NCBI GenBank assembly: GCA_017416485.1 | Contig: JAFQCH010000018.1 | Span: forward strand, 1-64,000 | Direction: 5' to 3' | Source of the DNA: Clostridia bacterium | Lineage (GTDB): Bacteria; Bacillota; Clostridia; Oscillospirales; Acutalibacteraceae | Length of the DNA stretch: 64,000 nt | Shown here: in pieces, positions 1 through 10,200 of the stretch | Position numbering within the stretch: the first letter of the stretch is position 1 | Layout of the letters: each line of letters begins with the position of its first letter | Position numbers and translations under genes: made by a program | Notes under the pieces: generated by a model | The model's input: only the letters and a program-made list of their open reading frames with translations | What the model was told of the DNA's origin: nothing | Database searches by the model: none

Positions 1-2
1 TT

Positions 3-116
3 GATGATGTTGTTGATTCCAAATGGACATTAACAGTTTGCGGTTATTTACTTATGCAATCCGGTTGTGAACAGGTTGTTCCATTTGCATTAGCTGATAG
101 CAGCAGTAAGGAGTAG
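3..116 (+). CDS. C-terminal end of RecQ-type helicase with phosphoribosyltransferase-like tail (partial)
   Basis: The reading frame is open from the window edge to a TAG at 114-116 and gives the last 37 residues of a protein. The residues begin DDVVDSKWTLTVCGYLL and continue to VVPFALAD. The DDVVDS.WTL signature followed by a hydrophobic helix and VxPxALA is what I know from the C-terminal phosphoribosyltransferase-like domain found on a subgroup of RecQ-family DNA helicases and on ComF-like proteins. Only the tail is visible, so the helicase part is inferred. The stop is 2 bases before the dprA-like start, so the two genes are almost certainly one transcript. The base composition is AT-rich like dprA and unlike the rest of the window. 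Confidence 0.6.
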   Translation, partial: DDVVDSKWTLTVCGYLLMQSGCEQVVPFALADSSSKE

Positions 117-118
117 TT

Positions 119-1096
119 ATGAATAAAAATTCAGAAGCAATAGTGATCTTTTGCAGTCATTTGTGTGTCGATGCAGATATTAAACCATTAGAACCTAGGG
201 AATGGGGAGAACTTGCTTCGCGTTTGTTTTCTAAAGGGTTGGAGCCTAATGATTTGTTGATTTTCAGTAAATCTGATTTTTTAGAAAAGTTAGAAGTAGA
301 TGAAATGATGGCAAATAGATATTTGCGACTATTGGAAAGAAGCGGCAGTATAAGCTTTGAGATTTCCAAATATGAAAATATGGGAATTATGATTACAACG
401 CGAGCCGAAAATAATTACCCAAGGTTGTTAAAACAAAAATTAGGTAATAACTGTCCACCAATTTTCTACACCGCAGGTAACATTGAACTTTTAAATAAGC
501 AGTCTGTTGGTTTTGTAGGTTCACGAACTGTTAATGACGATGATATTGGTTTTACTCAAAACACCGTATCAAAAGTAATGCAAAAGGGTTATGGCATCGT
601 TACGGGTGGTGCCAAGGGAATTGATACAGCATCCACACAAACAGCATTAGATAATAATGGCTTTGTTATAGAATACTTAGCTGATTCTATGATGCAAAAA
701 ATGCGAAAGGCAGATATAGTGAAATCTATTAATAGAGGTAATTTGTTGTTATTATCTGCTTCAATACCAACCGCGGGATTTAATGTAGGATTTGCTATGA
801 TGAGAAATAAATACATCTACTCTCAAAGCGATGCAACCATTGTCATAAAAACTGATAAAAACAAAGGTGGTACTTGGAACGGAGCAATCGAAAACCTAAA
901 AAAGGGTTGGTGTACCGAGTATTGTCGCAATATCGAATATTCCGGAAATTTGGAACTTATAAAAATGGGTGCAATTCCGATAGATGAAAATTGGAGTGGA
1001 GTTATAACCAAAATTGAATTTGACAAGTCAAAAGTCAAATCAATTCAAAGTGAAGTAAAAAAAAATGTAGGTGTTCAATTAAGTTTCTTTGATTAA
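119..1096 (+). CDS. DprA/Smf-family DNA-processing protein
   Basis: This is a 325-residue protein with the DprA Rossmann-like fold at about residues 130-275. It shows a GSR motif at 134-136, GGAKGID at 163-169 and MMRN near 227-230, the positions where DprA binds single-stranded DNA. Residues 40-80 look like a helix-hairpin-helix/SAM-type N-terminal segment. DprA normally loads RecA on incoming ssDNA in transformation. This copy is divergent, has no clear C-terminal winged helix, and sits 2 bp behind a helicase/phosphoribosyltransferase gene rather than beside topA or rnhB. A role in mobile-DNA handling or defence is therefore as likely as competence. RBS aaggag lies at 108-113, although the overlap with the upstream stop means coupling is also possible. 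AT-rich codon use suggests transfer. Confidence 0.8.
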   Translation: MNKNSEAIVIFCSHLCVDADIKPLEPREWGELASRLFSKGLEPNDLLIFSKSDFLEKLEVDEMMANRYLRLLERSGSISFEISKYENMGIMITTRAENNYPRLLKQKLGNNCPPIFYTAGNIELLNKQSVGFVGSRTVNDDDIGFTQNTVSKVMQKGYGIVTGGAKGIDTASTQTALDNNGFVIEYLADSMMQKMRKADIVKSINRGNLLLLSASIPTAGFNVGFAMMRNKYIYSQSDATIVIKTDKNKGGTWNGAIENLKKGWCTEYCRNIEYSGNLELIKMGAIPIDENWSGVITKIEFDKSKVKSIQSEVKKNVGVQLSFFD

Positions 1097-1104
1097 TTAT
1101 ATCG

Positions 1105-1136
1105 AAAACTGCTGTTATTATAATGGCAGTTTTTTG
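1105..1136 (+). terminator. Rho-independent terminator after dprA-like gene
   Basis: The arms AAAACTGC (1105-1112) and GCAGTTTT (1126-1133) enclose a 13-nt loop and are followed by a run of T. It closes the helicase-dprA transcript. Confidence 0.75.
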
Positions 1137-1353
1137 ATTTACCAAGAAAAATATTTGTTGTTTAAGATAATAATTTTCGCCTACAAAATTTGATGTCAAA
1201 TTTATGCGTATCTTTTTGTGAAAAACTTACAATAAAATTGCCATGTGGTCTATGTTTAACACCAACCACCCCATAGCTGCACCCATAATTGAAGTGCCAC
1301 AAACCCAGTAAAATCAAGGGTTTTGAGGTTTTGAAAAATTTTATGGTTTTCTC
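1137..1353. other. Non-coding AT-rich junction region
   Basis: No gene with an RBS and family match is seen here. The region lies between the dprA terminator and the point at which SpoVAD homology starts abruptly. It probably holds the right-hand boundary of the AT-rich helicase-dprA segment. I could not identify an integrase, direct repeat or attachment core with confidence. Confidence 0.4.
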
Positions 1354-1755
1354 TTGACATTTACCCCCGCTGCGGCAGATACCATAGAACGATTCCTGAA
1401 ACAAACCAACACAACCCCGTTTGACTATGACTGCATTTTAACAGGCGATCTTGGCTCGGTGGGTTCACAACTCCTGTGTCAGATTCTATTTCACAAGGGG
1501 GTTGATATCAGCGGAGTGCATGAGGATTGCGGCAATCTGTTGTTTGATACCACGCTACAGGATGTTCACGCAGGTGCTTCGGGGTGCGGATGTTCGGCGG
1601 CATTGGTCAGCACCCTGTTTCGTCGTAAAATCGAAAAAGGCGAACTGCAAAGGGTGCTGTTTGTCGGCACGGGTGCGTTGATGTCACCGTTGAGTGTGCG
1701 GCAAGGGGAGAGTATCCCCGGTATTGCGCATGCGGTTCTTCTTGCAAAAAAATAA
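1354..1755 (+). pseudogene. spoVAD: 5'-truncated spoVAD (stage V sporulation protein AD)
   Basis: The 133-residue frame matches the C-terminal part of SpoVAD, a thiolase-fold protein that carries dipicolinic acid uptake with the other SpoVA proteins during spore formation. The match starts at TPAAADTIERFL, which corresponds to about residue 205 of the ~338-residue Bacillus protein. It runs through ILTGDLGSVGSQ, a DCG motif, AGASGCGCSA and ESIPGIAHAV to a normal end. The first ~60 percent, including the ligand-binding N-terminal half, is absent. The only possible start is a TTG without a convincing RBS, and an in-frame TGA lies at 1324-1326. I read it as the left-over 3' part of a gene cut by insertion or deletion at about 1345-1360. 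Its composition matches the native genome, not the AT-rich DNA to the left. Confidence 0.85.
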
Positions 1756-1769
1756 TAGTCGGATATAAG

Positions 1770-1803
1770 CAACACCGCAGATGAAATTACATCTGCGGTG
1801 TTG
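1770..1803 (+). terminator. Hairpin downstream of spoVAD remnant and lytTR gene
   Basis: A perfect 14-bp stem runs from 1770-1783 (CAACACCGCAGATG) to 1790-1803 with a 6-nt loop. There is no long T-run, but it sits between convergent transcription units and could end both. Confidence 0.6.
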
Positions 1804-1829
1804 TGCGTGGATATTACAGGATGTTCAGC

Positions 1830-2324
1830 CTATTCCTGTTTGTTTTTATAAAAATTTAAAAACGCTTTTTTAAAAGCGGCAATTTTTCTTGATGAAGTAT
1901 AAACGGAATGTGTTTCATCGCCGTATTTTATTTTTACAAAATCTTTTGTTACTTCGTCCACATAATTTAAATTTACAAGGTAACTGTAATGTGGTTGCGC
2001 AAACACTTTTTCATCCAGCAAGTTTGCCCAATGCTGAATGCTATAAGTCGTTTCAATTTTTTTGTCAGGCAAATACAAAACCGATCTTCTGTTCTCTATT
2101 GCGATATACAAAATTTCGTGAGGATATATTCTGTATATGGTATCTTTATCGCAGGATTTTACATTTATTGCAGCTTCGTAACCGTTGTTTTGTTCTTTAT
2201 CAAGCAAAATGCAAAGTGCATTACACCCGGCACACGTTGTTGCGCTGTATTGTATGCCGTTAGCATCTAATATTTCAGAAATTTCTGCCTTTGTTTTGGT
2301 TTGTTTATAAACTTTTGACAACAT
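1830..2324 (-). CDS. LytTR-domain DNA-binding protein
   Basis: The 164-residue product has a LytTR DNA-binding domain at about residues 60-160. Seen are YRIYPHEILYIAIENRRSVL, a central PHYSYLVNLNYVD and a C-terminal K-rich strand, the pattern of AgrA/LytR-type regulators. There is no receiver domain. The N-terminal ~50 residues are short and carry a CAGCNALC cysteine cluster that might bind metal or act as a redox switch (inference). The start is the ATG at 2322-2324 because AGGA lies 9 nt upstream on the minus strand; a longer reading frame to 2495 has no such signal. A promoter TTGCAA-17-TAATAT precedes it. It is divergent from a MATE exporter, so autoregulation and control of the exporter are likely. 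Confidence 0.8.
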   Translation of the reverse strand: MLSKVYKQTKTKAEISEILDANGIQYSATTCAGCNALCILLDKEQNNGYEAAINVKSCDKDTIYRIYPHEILYIAIENRRSVLYLPDKKIETTYSIQHWANLLDEKVFAQPHYSYLVNLNYVDEVTKDFVKIKYGDETHSVYTSSRKIAAFKKAFLNFYKNKQE

Positions 2325-2359
2325 AATATTTTTCCTGCCTAAATATATTGATGAAATAT

Positions 2360-2388
2360 ATATTAGCACAATGTAAGTATTTTTGCAA
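2360..2388 (-). promoter_or_regulatory. Predicted promoter of lytTR gene
   Basis: On the minus strand TTGCAA (2383-2388) and TAATAT (2360-2365) are separated by 17 nt. The start codon lies about 35 nt downstream of the -10 box. Confidence 0.6.
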
Positions 2389-2489
2389 TTTATTTTTTGA
2401 AAATAAAAAAATAAAACAAAAACGAGAAATGTGTTGAATTTATTCTTCATATAGATGTAATTTGACTTCGCAACTAAAAAAATAAGCAC

Positions 2490-2518
2490 TTGCAACTGTA
2501 TTGTTTCTTTGCTATTAT
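2490..2518 (+). promoter_or_regulatory. Predicted promoter of MATE gene
   Basis: TTGCAA (2490-2495) and TATTAT (2513-2518) are 17 nt apart. It mirrors the lytTR promoter across a ~100-bp AT-rich spacer in which a LytTR operator would be expected. Confidence 0.6.
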
Positions 2519-2552
2519 TAGTAACTGACTAAAAAAGAAACGGTATTTTTTT

Positions 2553-3950
2553 ATGAAAGAAAATTTGCTTCTGCGTTTGCGCAATGGTGAAAATCTGAAT
2601 ACTCGGCAGCAGGTCACCATGATTCTGCAACTGAGTCTGCCTGCTATTTTTGCGCAATTGTCAAGCATTGGCATGCAGTACATTGATGCATCCATGGTCG
2701 GTCAACTCGGTGCACAGCAATCGGCATCCATCGGGCTTGTTTCCTCCAGCACATGGCTGTTTAACGGCGTCTGCAATGCGGCAATCACGGGCTTTTCGGT
2801 GCAGGTGGCACAGTGCATTGGTGCAGGGAAAAACAGGGATGCCCGTTCTGTTATGAAACAAGGCTTTTTGGTTGCGCTTGGTGTGTCGGTGCTTTTGTGT
2901 GTGCTTGGTGCGGGTATCAGCGGCAAATTGCCCGCGTGGCTCGGTGGCAATGCAGACATCTGTGCGGATGCAACATGGTATTTTCTCATTTATGCATTGG
3001 CATTGCCTTTTTCACAGCTCAACAACATTTCCGCCGCCATGCTGCAGGCAAGCGGGAATATGCGAACCCCGAGTATGTTGTTTGTTGTGATGTGCTTGCT
3101 GGACGTTGTTTTTAACTTCTTCCTGATTTTCCCGACAAGGCAGGTTTACGGCATTACTGTTTTCGGTGCAGATCTCGGTGTAACGGGGGCTTCACTCGGC
3201 ACAGCGCTGTCGCATATTGTGAGTGCCGTTATTATGACACTGATTCTTCTTGTTCGTTCGGGCAGTCTGCATCTTCGCAGAAAAGAAAAATTGTGTATGA
3301 CCGTTCAGGCACTCCGTAAGGCAGCAAAAATCGGCATTCCTGTCGGCATCGAACAAACTATTATGTGCGGTGCATACATTTGCGGAACCCGCATTGTTTC
3401 CCCTTTAGGAACGGTTGCCATTGCGGCAAATTCCTTTGCCATCACCGCCGAAAGCCTTTGCTATATGCCCGGCTACGGCATCGGCAATGCCGCGACCACG
3501 CTCATCGGGCAAAGCATCGGTGCAAAACGGCATGATCTGACACGACGTCTCGGTTGGCTGACAACGGGCCTCGGTATGCTTGTTATGGGCTTTGCTGCAA
3601 TGCTGATGTATATTTTCGCCCCTGTTATGATCGGCATTATGACACCCGATGAATCGGTCGTTGCGCTCGGCGCGCAGGTGCTTCGTATCGCTGCATTTGT
3701 GGAGCCGTTTTATGCCGCTTCCATTGTTGCAAACGGAGTGTTCAGAGGGGCAGGGAATACCCTTGTTCCGAGTTGTCTGAACTTCGTCAGTATGTGGGCT
3801 GTGCGCCTGCCTCTGGCGGCAGTGTTGTCTGTGCGATACGGCTTAAAAGGCTATTGGCTTGCCATGTGCATAGAACTGTTTGTGCGTGGGGTGCTGTTCC
3901 TGTTGCGACTGAAAAGCAAAAAATGGATGCAGGCAAGCAGAAAAAATTGA
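2553..3950 (+). CDS. MATE-family multidrug/Na+ antiporter
   Basis: This 465-residue membrane protein has the twelve-helix layout of the MATE family, in two homologous halves. The N-terminal half contains LQLSLPAIFAQLSSIGMQYI, the usual first-helix pattern, and Q/N-rich helix 5-6 positions. The second half repeats it from about residue 250 (GIPVGIEQTIM). It exports organic cations or other small molecules in exchange for Na+ or H+. Length is normal for the family. The RBS is weak (GAAACGG). Its promoter faces that of the LytTR gene, which suggests local regulation. The substrate cannot be told from sequence. Confidence 0.92.
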   Translation: MKENLLLRLRNGENLNTRQQVTMILQLSLPAIFAQLSSIGMQYIDASMVGQLGAQQSASIGLVSSSTWLFNGVCNAAITGFSVQVAQCIGAGKNRDARSVMKQGFLVALGVSVLLCVLGAGISGKLPAWLGGNADICADATWYFLIYALALPFSQLNNISAAMLQASGNMRTPSMLFVVMCLLDVVFNFFLIFPTRQVYGITVFGADLGVTGASLGTALSHIVSAVIMTLILLVRSGSLHLRRKEKLCMTVQALRKAAKIGIPVGIEQTIMCGAYICGTRIVSPLGTVAIAANSFAITAESLCYMPGYGIGNAATTLIGQSIGAKRHDLTRRLGWLTTGLGMLVMGFAAMLMYIFAPVMIGIMTPDESVVALGAQVLRIAAFVEPFYAASIVANGVFRGAGNTLVPSCLNFVSMWAVRLPLAAVLSVRYGLKGYWLAMCIELFVRGVLFLLRLKSKKWMQASRKN

Positions 3951-3960
3951 TAAAATTTTA

Positions 3961-3996
3961 ACAGAACGGTGTGTTTTTTTCGTTCTGTTTTTTTTG
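3961..3996 (+). terminator. Rho-independent terminator after MATE gene
   Basis: ACAGAACG (3961-3968) pairs with CGTTCTGT (3981-3988), followed by eight or more T. Confidence 0.85.
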
Positions 3997-4068
3997 TTGG
4001 TTTTGCACAAAAAAAGTATGTAAAATTTTATTTGAAAATAACAAGAAATTGAATAAAATTCCCCCTTT

Positions 4069-4097
4069 TTGACTTGATTATTTTTTAAGTTTATGTT
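4069..4097 (+). promoter_or_regulatory. Candidate promoter of the giant secreted-protein gene
   Basis: TTGACT (4069-4074), 17 nt, TATGTT (4092-4097). It lies in a very AT-rich ~300-bp spacer (3951-4286) that holds no gene. A second AT-rich box, TATACT near 4165, is an alternative. Confidence 0.4.
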
Positions 4098-4196
4098 AAG
4101 ATATGCAAGAATGGGTTTATATATATTAAAATGAAATAAAAAAGCACTTATTTAAAAAAATATTATACTCATTCAATACTTTTTGGTTAATTATTT

Positions 4197-4245
4197 GTTC
4201 CGATCAGGCAGAAAAAGCCCACATTTTTCTGTTTGCAGGCGGAAC
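4197..4245 (+). promoter_or_regulatory. Leader hairpin upstream of the giant gene
   Basis: Outer arms GTTCCG (4197-4202) and CGGAAC (4240-4245) enclose inner arms CAGAAAAA (4209-4216) and TTTTTCTG (4224-4231). The structure ends 42 nt before the start codon, inside the expected 5' leader. It may stabilise the very long mRNA or modulate translation (inference). Confidence 0.45.
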
Positions 4246-4286
4246 GTATAGTTAAAATAAAAAACATAAAAAAGGAAGGGTTTTTT

Positions 4287-7200
4287 ATGGAACAGAAAGC
4301 AAAGTTCACAAAGAAACTGCTCAGCACGTTTCTGGCTCTGCTGATGATTTTCTCTGCGTGTTACGCAGGGGTCAACGGTGTTTACACCGTTTATGCCGCA
4401 GCCGGCGACTCCAAGTACACCCATGCAGAAGTCATCGAAAGCATCAATGCTGCACTGGCAGACGGCAAGTCTTATTCCAGCGCCAACAATGCCTTCACGG
4501 TAACCGGCGACAACGGTAAGACTCTTGCTGCCGCAGAACGCATTTTTGACTACGCAGTCAAAACGTACAGAGGCGGCAGAGCCGACACTGCAAGCAACAA
4601 CTCGGGTGATACACTCCTTGCTGCATTCCTTGCAGAATTCCAGAGTGAATTCTCCAGCGATGAGCGCGGTACGCAGCTTGCTACTGCCGTTCTGAATCCG
4701 GCAGGCACAACTGTTAAGGGATATGAAAACAGAACTTGGGTAGAAAACAAGAAAAAAACAGGCCAGAGTAGCAACCCTGGGGTTGGTGCAGATTACACCG
4801 CCAATGCAACAGAATGGCCGAGTGGGGTGCCTGCATCTACAACAAAGACAGTTTCCATCAAAGTTGATGTGGATGCATTCCTGCAGTCTTATGATTTGAT
4901 TGATGATATTCCGTCATCTTTCCTTACGGAAGTGTCCTACACCTATGCATATGCCCAAGGTAAATATGCAGAGACTACAAAGGTGGATACCATTGACGGT
5001 GGTTGTGACGACGATACCTATGATGTGACTTACAAGTCTACTGTATGGAACTACATGTCCGCAAAGCCGGTCAGAACTGTCACCAAGAACACAACTGCTA
5101 AAAAGTACCTGAAATCCATTCTTAAGTTCTTCAATGAAGAAGTTTTGGCATACACGCAGGAAGATTTGCTTGATATGCCTCTTTCCACACTGGAATATTT
5201 GGACAAACAGGCGGTTGACTTCCAGGAGATGATGAACAACAACTTCAATGATGCAACCCTTGCTCATTTCGATGTTCCCAAGAGCGAAATTTCTGCATTC
5301 ATCACAAGACTTGCTTTTGCACACAAGGTTGTTGCCGCAAAGAGTGCTATCGACACCATGGATGCTTGGGTCGGCTCCGAATACAATGTCGAAAGTTACA
5401 GCCAGATGTCTTCCTTGTATAATAAGGTAAACTCTGCTTACAAAACAGCCAACGGCATGCAGACCGATGTCAAGACTTTCATCCTTGCAAACTATCCCGA
5501 AGTTGCTGCAAAGTACAACAGCATCAACTTCACTGAAGCCAAGGCTTATATTGACACTCTGTATGAGATCATGACCGAACAGCGCTTGGAAGAAATGGTC
5601 AACTCCATGATGGCAAAGTATAATGAGTATGATGCGCTGCTGATTCGTGAGAATGTCAATGATCCTTCCGATCCCGATGTTTCTTCGCTTCTTTCCAGCA
5701 AGAACACATGGAACAGCATTCTCGGCTCTTACACGAACAAAGCCTACTACCGCACCTATTACACCACTGGAATTCAGGCTCAGTGGGAATCTTTTGCTGC
5801 AAAGATTGATGCGGTTGCAGAAGTACGCGGGCTGAAGGCTGATTATCAGACTTATTATAATTATTTCTATCCTATTATATATACAGCAGATGTCAACAAT
5901 CATGACAATGATTTCCTGATGACTCTGTATGATGAAATGGATGGTCAGCTCGACAACCTGTCCAACAAGTACAAAGACATCAAAACAAACTACAACGAAA
6001 CCATTGCAGAGAACATTTTTACCCTCAACTATGGTGGTAAAGATCAGCTTCTGCAGGATATTGTAACCGAACAATCCGGAGCCGGTAAGGACGAAATCAA
6101 GAATATTCTCGTTGCAAGAACCGAACAGCAGATTGATAACGTGCAGGCTTATGCCGGTGTTACAACGGTTAACTTCGACAACTTTGCCGTGATCAAGTCC
6201 ACCATTTCTCACTTTGACTATGATCTTTATGATTATGTAACCAATAAGGGTTGGCTGTCTTCCGATTACGTTTCTAAGTACGGAATGGTGCAGACTCTGC
6301 TTGACAGATATCATGCATTCTCCAAGGCAGGAGACGGCGGCAAATCATTCTTCGATGAAGACTTTACCTTTGAAGAAGACGGCTACTATGCAATCCGTTA
6401 TGCAGGTGACCAGAAGGTTGCAACCGGTGAAACCGATGAAAACGGCGATGCAATCGTTGAACAACTCGGCTATCCCAACGACCTTGTCAGAGACGGTGCA
6501 GACGATAACTATTATGTAACCGAACAGACAATGGTTGACACCATTGCAAAACTCGACGGCTTCATCACCTCCCGTGACTTCGGTGCATTGCTGAACTTCT
6601 ATAATGAAGAAGAAGATGCATATGTAGGTCTCAAAGAGTACCTCAACATGATGCTTACGGATATGCTTTACACCGACAAGATGATCAACACCCTTGTCGG
6701 TGCCATCTTCCCGATGCTTTGTGAGATGATTGCCAACAAACTTGTTGGTGCAATCGGTGATCTTGACGGTGCGTGGGTAGATGATAACGGTATTCCGTGG
6801 ATTGATCTGCAGGCTGTCACCGGCTCCATCGGCGGCAATATTGCCCTTTATCTTGATAATGCAAGAGCTGCTTCACATGACGGTGGGGATCAGAAGGATT
6901 TTCCGACTGTATTCAAAGAACTCGGACTGTATATTTATCCGTATACTCTTGCACAGTCTCTTGCCATTTCCAACCCATCCTTCTATGGACCTGAATCCGA
7001 TATCTATAAAGCTCTCACCGCAGCCGGCAGGGATTGGTCCAAGCTTGTTGCTGAAGACGATCCTGCTACCCTCGATGTTGATGAAACCAAGGCTCTCGAA
7101 TTTGCCTGGGGTGTTTACGATCAGGATTCCTTCCTGGATACTCTTGCTTGCATTCTTGACTCCATCATTCCGCTGTTGCAGGCGGCGTTCTCAACCAAAG

Positions 7201-10200
7201 CATTTTCTGAAGAAGTTTCCAATGCTGCGATTGCATATTCTCCCGAGTTGCTTACTGTTAAGTCTGTTTTCATCCGCGGCGGTCTGAGATTGTCGATTCC
7301 TGCACTCGGTGCATACAACACGCTTATTGTTCCCCTGTTTGAAGTGCTCGGTGTTAAATCGATTCCCACTCTTTCTCCCGACTGCTCCGGTGACGATGTT
7401 TCACAGGCTGTATTCGGCACTTTGCTCAAGAGAGTGAATGAAATTCTTGATGCACCGCTTTCCACAATTCTTGAAATCCTTCCCAATCTTGTATATTTCC
7501 TTTCTATGGACAGTGTGCAGGAAATGCTGGACAGTCTGACGATTCCGCTGACTCTTTCCATTCACGAAGTTGAAGTTATTGACTTTGACGGTTGGTTAGG
7601 TTACTTGCTTGATGGTCTTGACGGCATGCTTGCTGATAAGATTTCCTTTGATGTCGAATTGGTTGTTGCAGATCTGATCAATGAACAGGGCGGGCTGTAC
7701 GGCCTGCTTGGCTTCGAACTTACCAACTTCAATGAAGTCATTACAGGGCTCATTCCGATGCTCGGCGGCCTGCTCGGCGGCGAAGAATCCGCAATTGACC
7801 TTTCCGCGCTGACCCTGCCTCCCATCAGACAGCAGGATCTCATTTTCTGTTCTGACTGGGTCGGTGCAGAAGGCGATCCCGCACCTCTCAGAGCCAACAA
7901 GGGCGACCTGCTTTACTGGTTGCTTGACTACCTTGTTTCTGCTCTTGAAGATCCCGCATTTATGGATATGATCATGGGCTTGCTCGGTTCTTCCGAAGAA
8001 GGCGGAATCAGCGGTATGATTACTCCTTTGATTCAGAAGATCACTGCTTCCTTTGCCGGTAATCCCAGAGGTGCACTTGCCGCAATCATGGAAGTGCTCA
8101 ACCCCGTATCCTATGACCTCAAGGAAATGACATGGGTTGAAAGCCAGTGGGGCTACGAAGGCATCGACGGCCTGCAGCCCGTTGACATGATCTATCTTAA
8201 TTACTCCAACGACTGGAACGAAGAAAAGGCTAACTACCTTGTAGATAACTTTGATTCTCTTCTTTCCACCATTCTTGAAATGGTTGAAATGGATCTCGGT
8301 GATGCCGAAAACCTCGGTGCATTCCTGCAGGGCAAGATCAATGCTCTGTTCACCAATGCAAACATCACCAAACTGGTTGAAATGCTTTGCGGCCTCGGTG
8401 ACAGCGCAAGCGCAGTCATTGCAGACGTTGTTACCAATCAGGTCGGCATCAACATTGCATCCTGGTTCAAGGCATTCGGTTATCTCTTCCCGGCAGAAAC
8501 CTGGGCAGAAGATGCTGAAATCATCAAACCCACCGATAAGGCTTATATCAACAACCTCGGCATTGAAGGCATTGCAAATGAAGACGGCACCATTTCCTGG
8601 TTCTTCAACAGAATGCCGCTTGTTGACGGCGACGGCTACACCTTCGTCAACATCCTTTCCAGACTGCTCGGCGAAGCACAGATCCTTATTGAGTTCCTGT
8701 TTGCGGGCACAGACGTTTCCGCATTCGCAGGTGTTCTCAAACTCATCGGTTACGAAACCTTTGAAAGCACCCTCGGTATGCTCATGGAAGCAATCGGTGT
8801 TGTAGGTGTGCCTTCGCAGGCACAGTTCAATGCTGACCCGATGGGTAGCTTCACCAACACCCTCATTGCTCTTCTTGACTGGTTCTATGCTCTGACCGAT
8901 GCGGAAGACTTTGCATCTCAGCTTCTTGAGCTCATTCCCGACCTCTTCTATTACATTGAAAGCAACGGCCTGTCCGTCCTGCTTCACAACCTTCTCATGC
9001 CCGTTCTGGTATTGGTTGATACCATCAGACCGCTGTTTGATATCAACATCAACCAGCTTCTGTCCATCATCGTTTCCGATTTCATTTCCTTCGGTGAATT
9101 CAACATGGACACCATTCTGCAGTATGTTCTCCATGGTATCTATATCGGTTCCGATGATCCCGATTATGTAGAAATCAATATTGATCTCAACAACCTCAGA
9201 GTTTCCGACATTCTTAAGATTGTTGATCAGATTGCAGGCACAAACCTCTATGAAAGCAACCTTGTGGAATATGGTGTCACAGGCTTCTGCTCCGGTGTTA
9301 TTGATGTAACCACCGACGAAGGTTATGCTTACAAGATGACCACCGTTACCGCAGCCGATGCCATTACCATTCTGGTAACCGGTCTGCTGGAAGCTCTTGG
9401 CCAGCCCGCACAGGATACCACCAAGACCAACGGCGATGTCCTCTTCGCATTCCTTGGCGAAATGATGAACAGTGCAACCATTGCCGGTCTGTATCCCGTC
9501 CTTGCAGGTATTCTTGAAGGTATTGACGTCACCTATACCGAACCCAATTGGGGCTATATGCTTCCCGCCGGCGGCGACATCTTCACCCTCGGTAACGCAA
9601 GAGAAACCATTGGCTATCTTGCTTACACCACCGACTGGACACCTGCAAGAGCAGCTGCTGTTTACGATAAACTCGATGAACTTCTTGTTTCCCTCGTTGC
9701 TGACTTCGACGGCGATGTTGCAACACTTGTCAACAGCATACTCGAAGACAAAGTTTACTCCGATGCAAACCTCAACATGATCATTGAAACAATCGTAAAC
9801 CTGTTCGCAGGTATCAATGCTTCTTTGTTTGATCTTGTTGATGTTATCCTCGATACTGAAATCGCCGACTGGTTCGGTATGTGCGAAGAACAGACCGATG
9901 CCGAAACCGGCGAAACCAAGCTTGTCTGCACCAAGGATTGGGGTGTTGATGAAGCAACCGATAAGAGAGCAACCTTCATGGCAGCTCTTGTCGAAGTTCT
10001 CACGCCCGCAAACACCCTTCTTGAATGGGCACTCTTCGGCAACGGTATTGAATTCTTCACCGGCTCCGAAAAGGATGAAGACGGCAACTACACTTATAAT
10101 GATATAATTGCCATTGCCGGCAGCGAAGGCTATGACCGTGCAATCGTTCCGATCTTCAGAGCACTCGGTATTGCTCTTGCTCCCGCTTCTTCCTTCAACA

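Noticed and set aside
1162-1404. Small minus-strand frame across the island/spoVAD junction
   Set aside because: It spans the recombination junction and overlaps the spoVAD remnant; no recognisable domain or RBS. It could be an integrase tail, but I cannot support that.
4914-6314. 466-codon minus-strand frame in the 5' part of the giant gene
   Set aside because: Same cause as the larger antisense frame; no RBS or motif.
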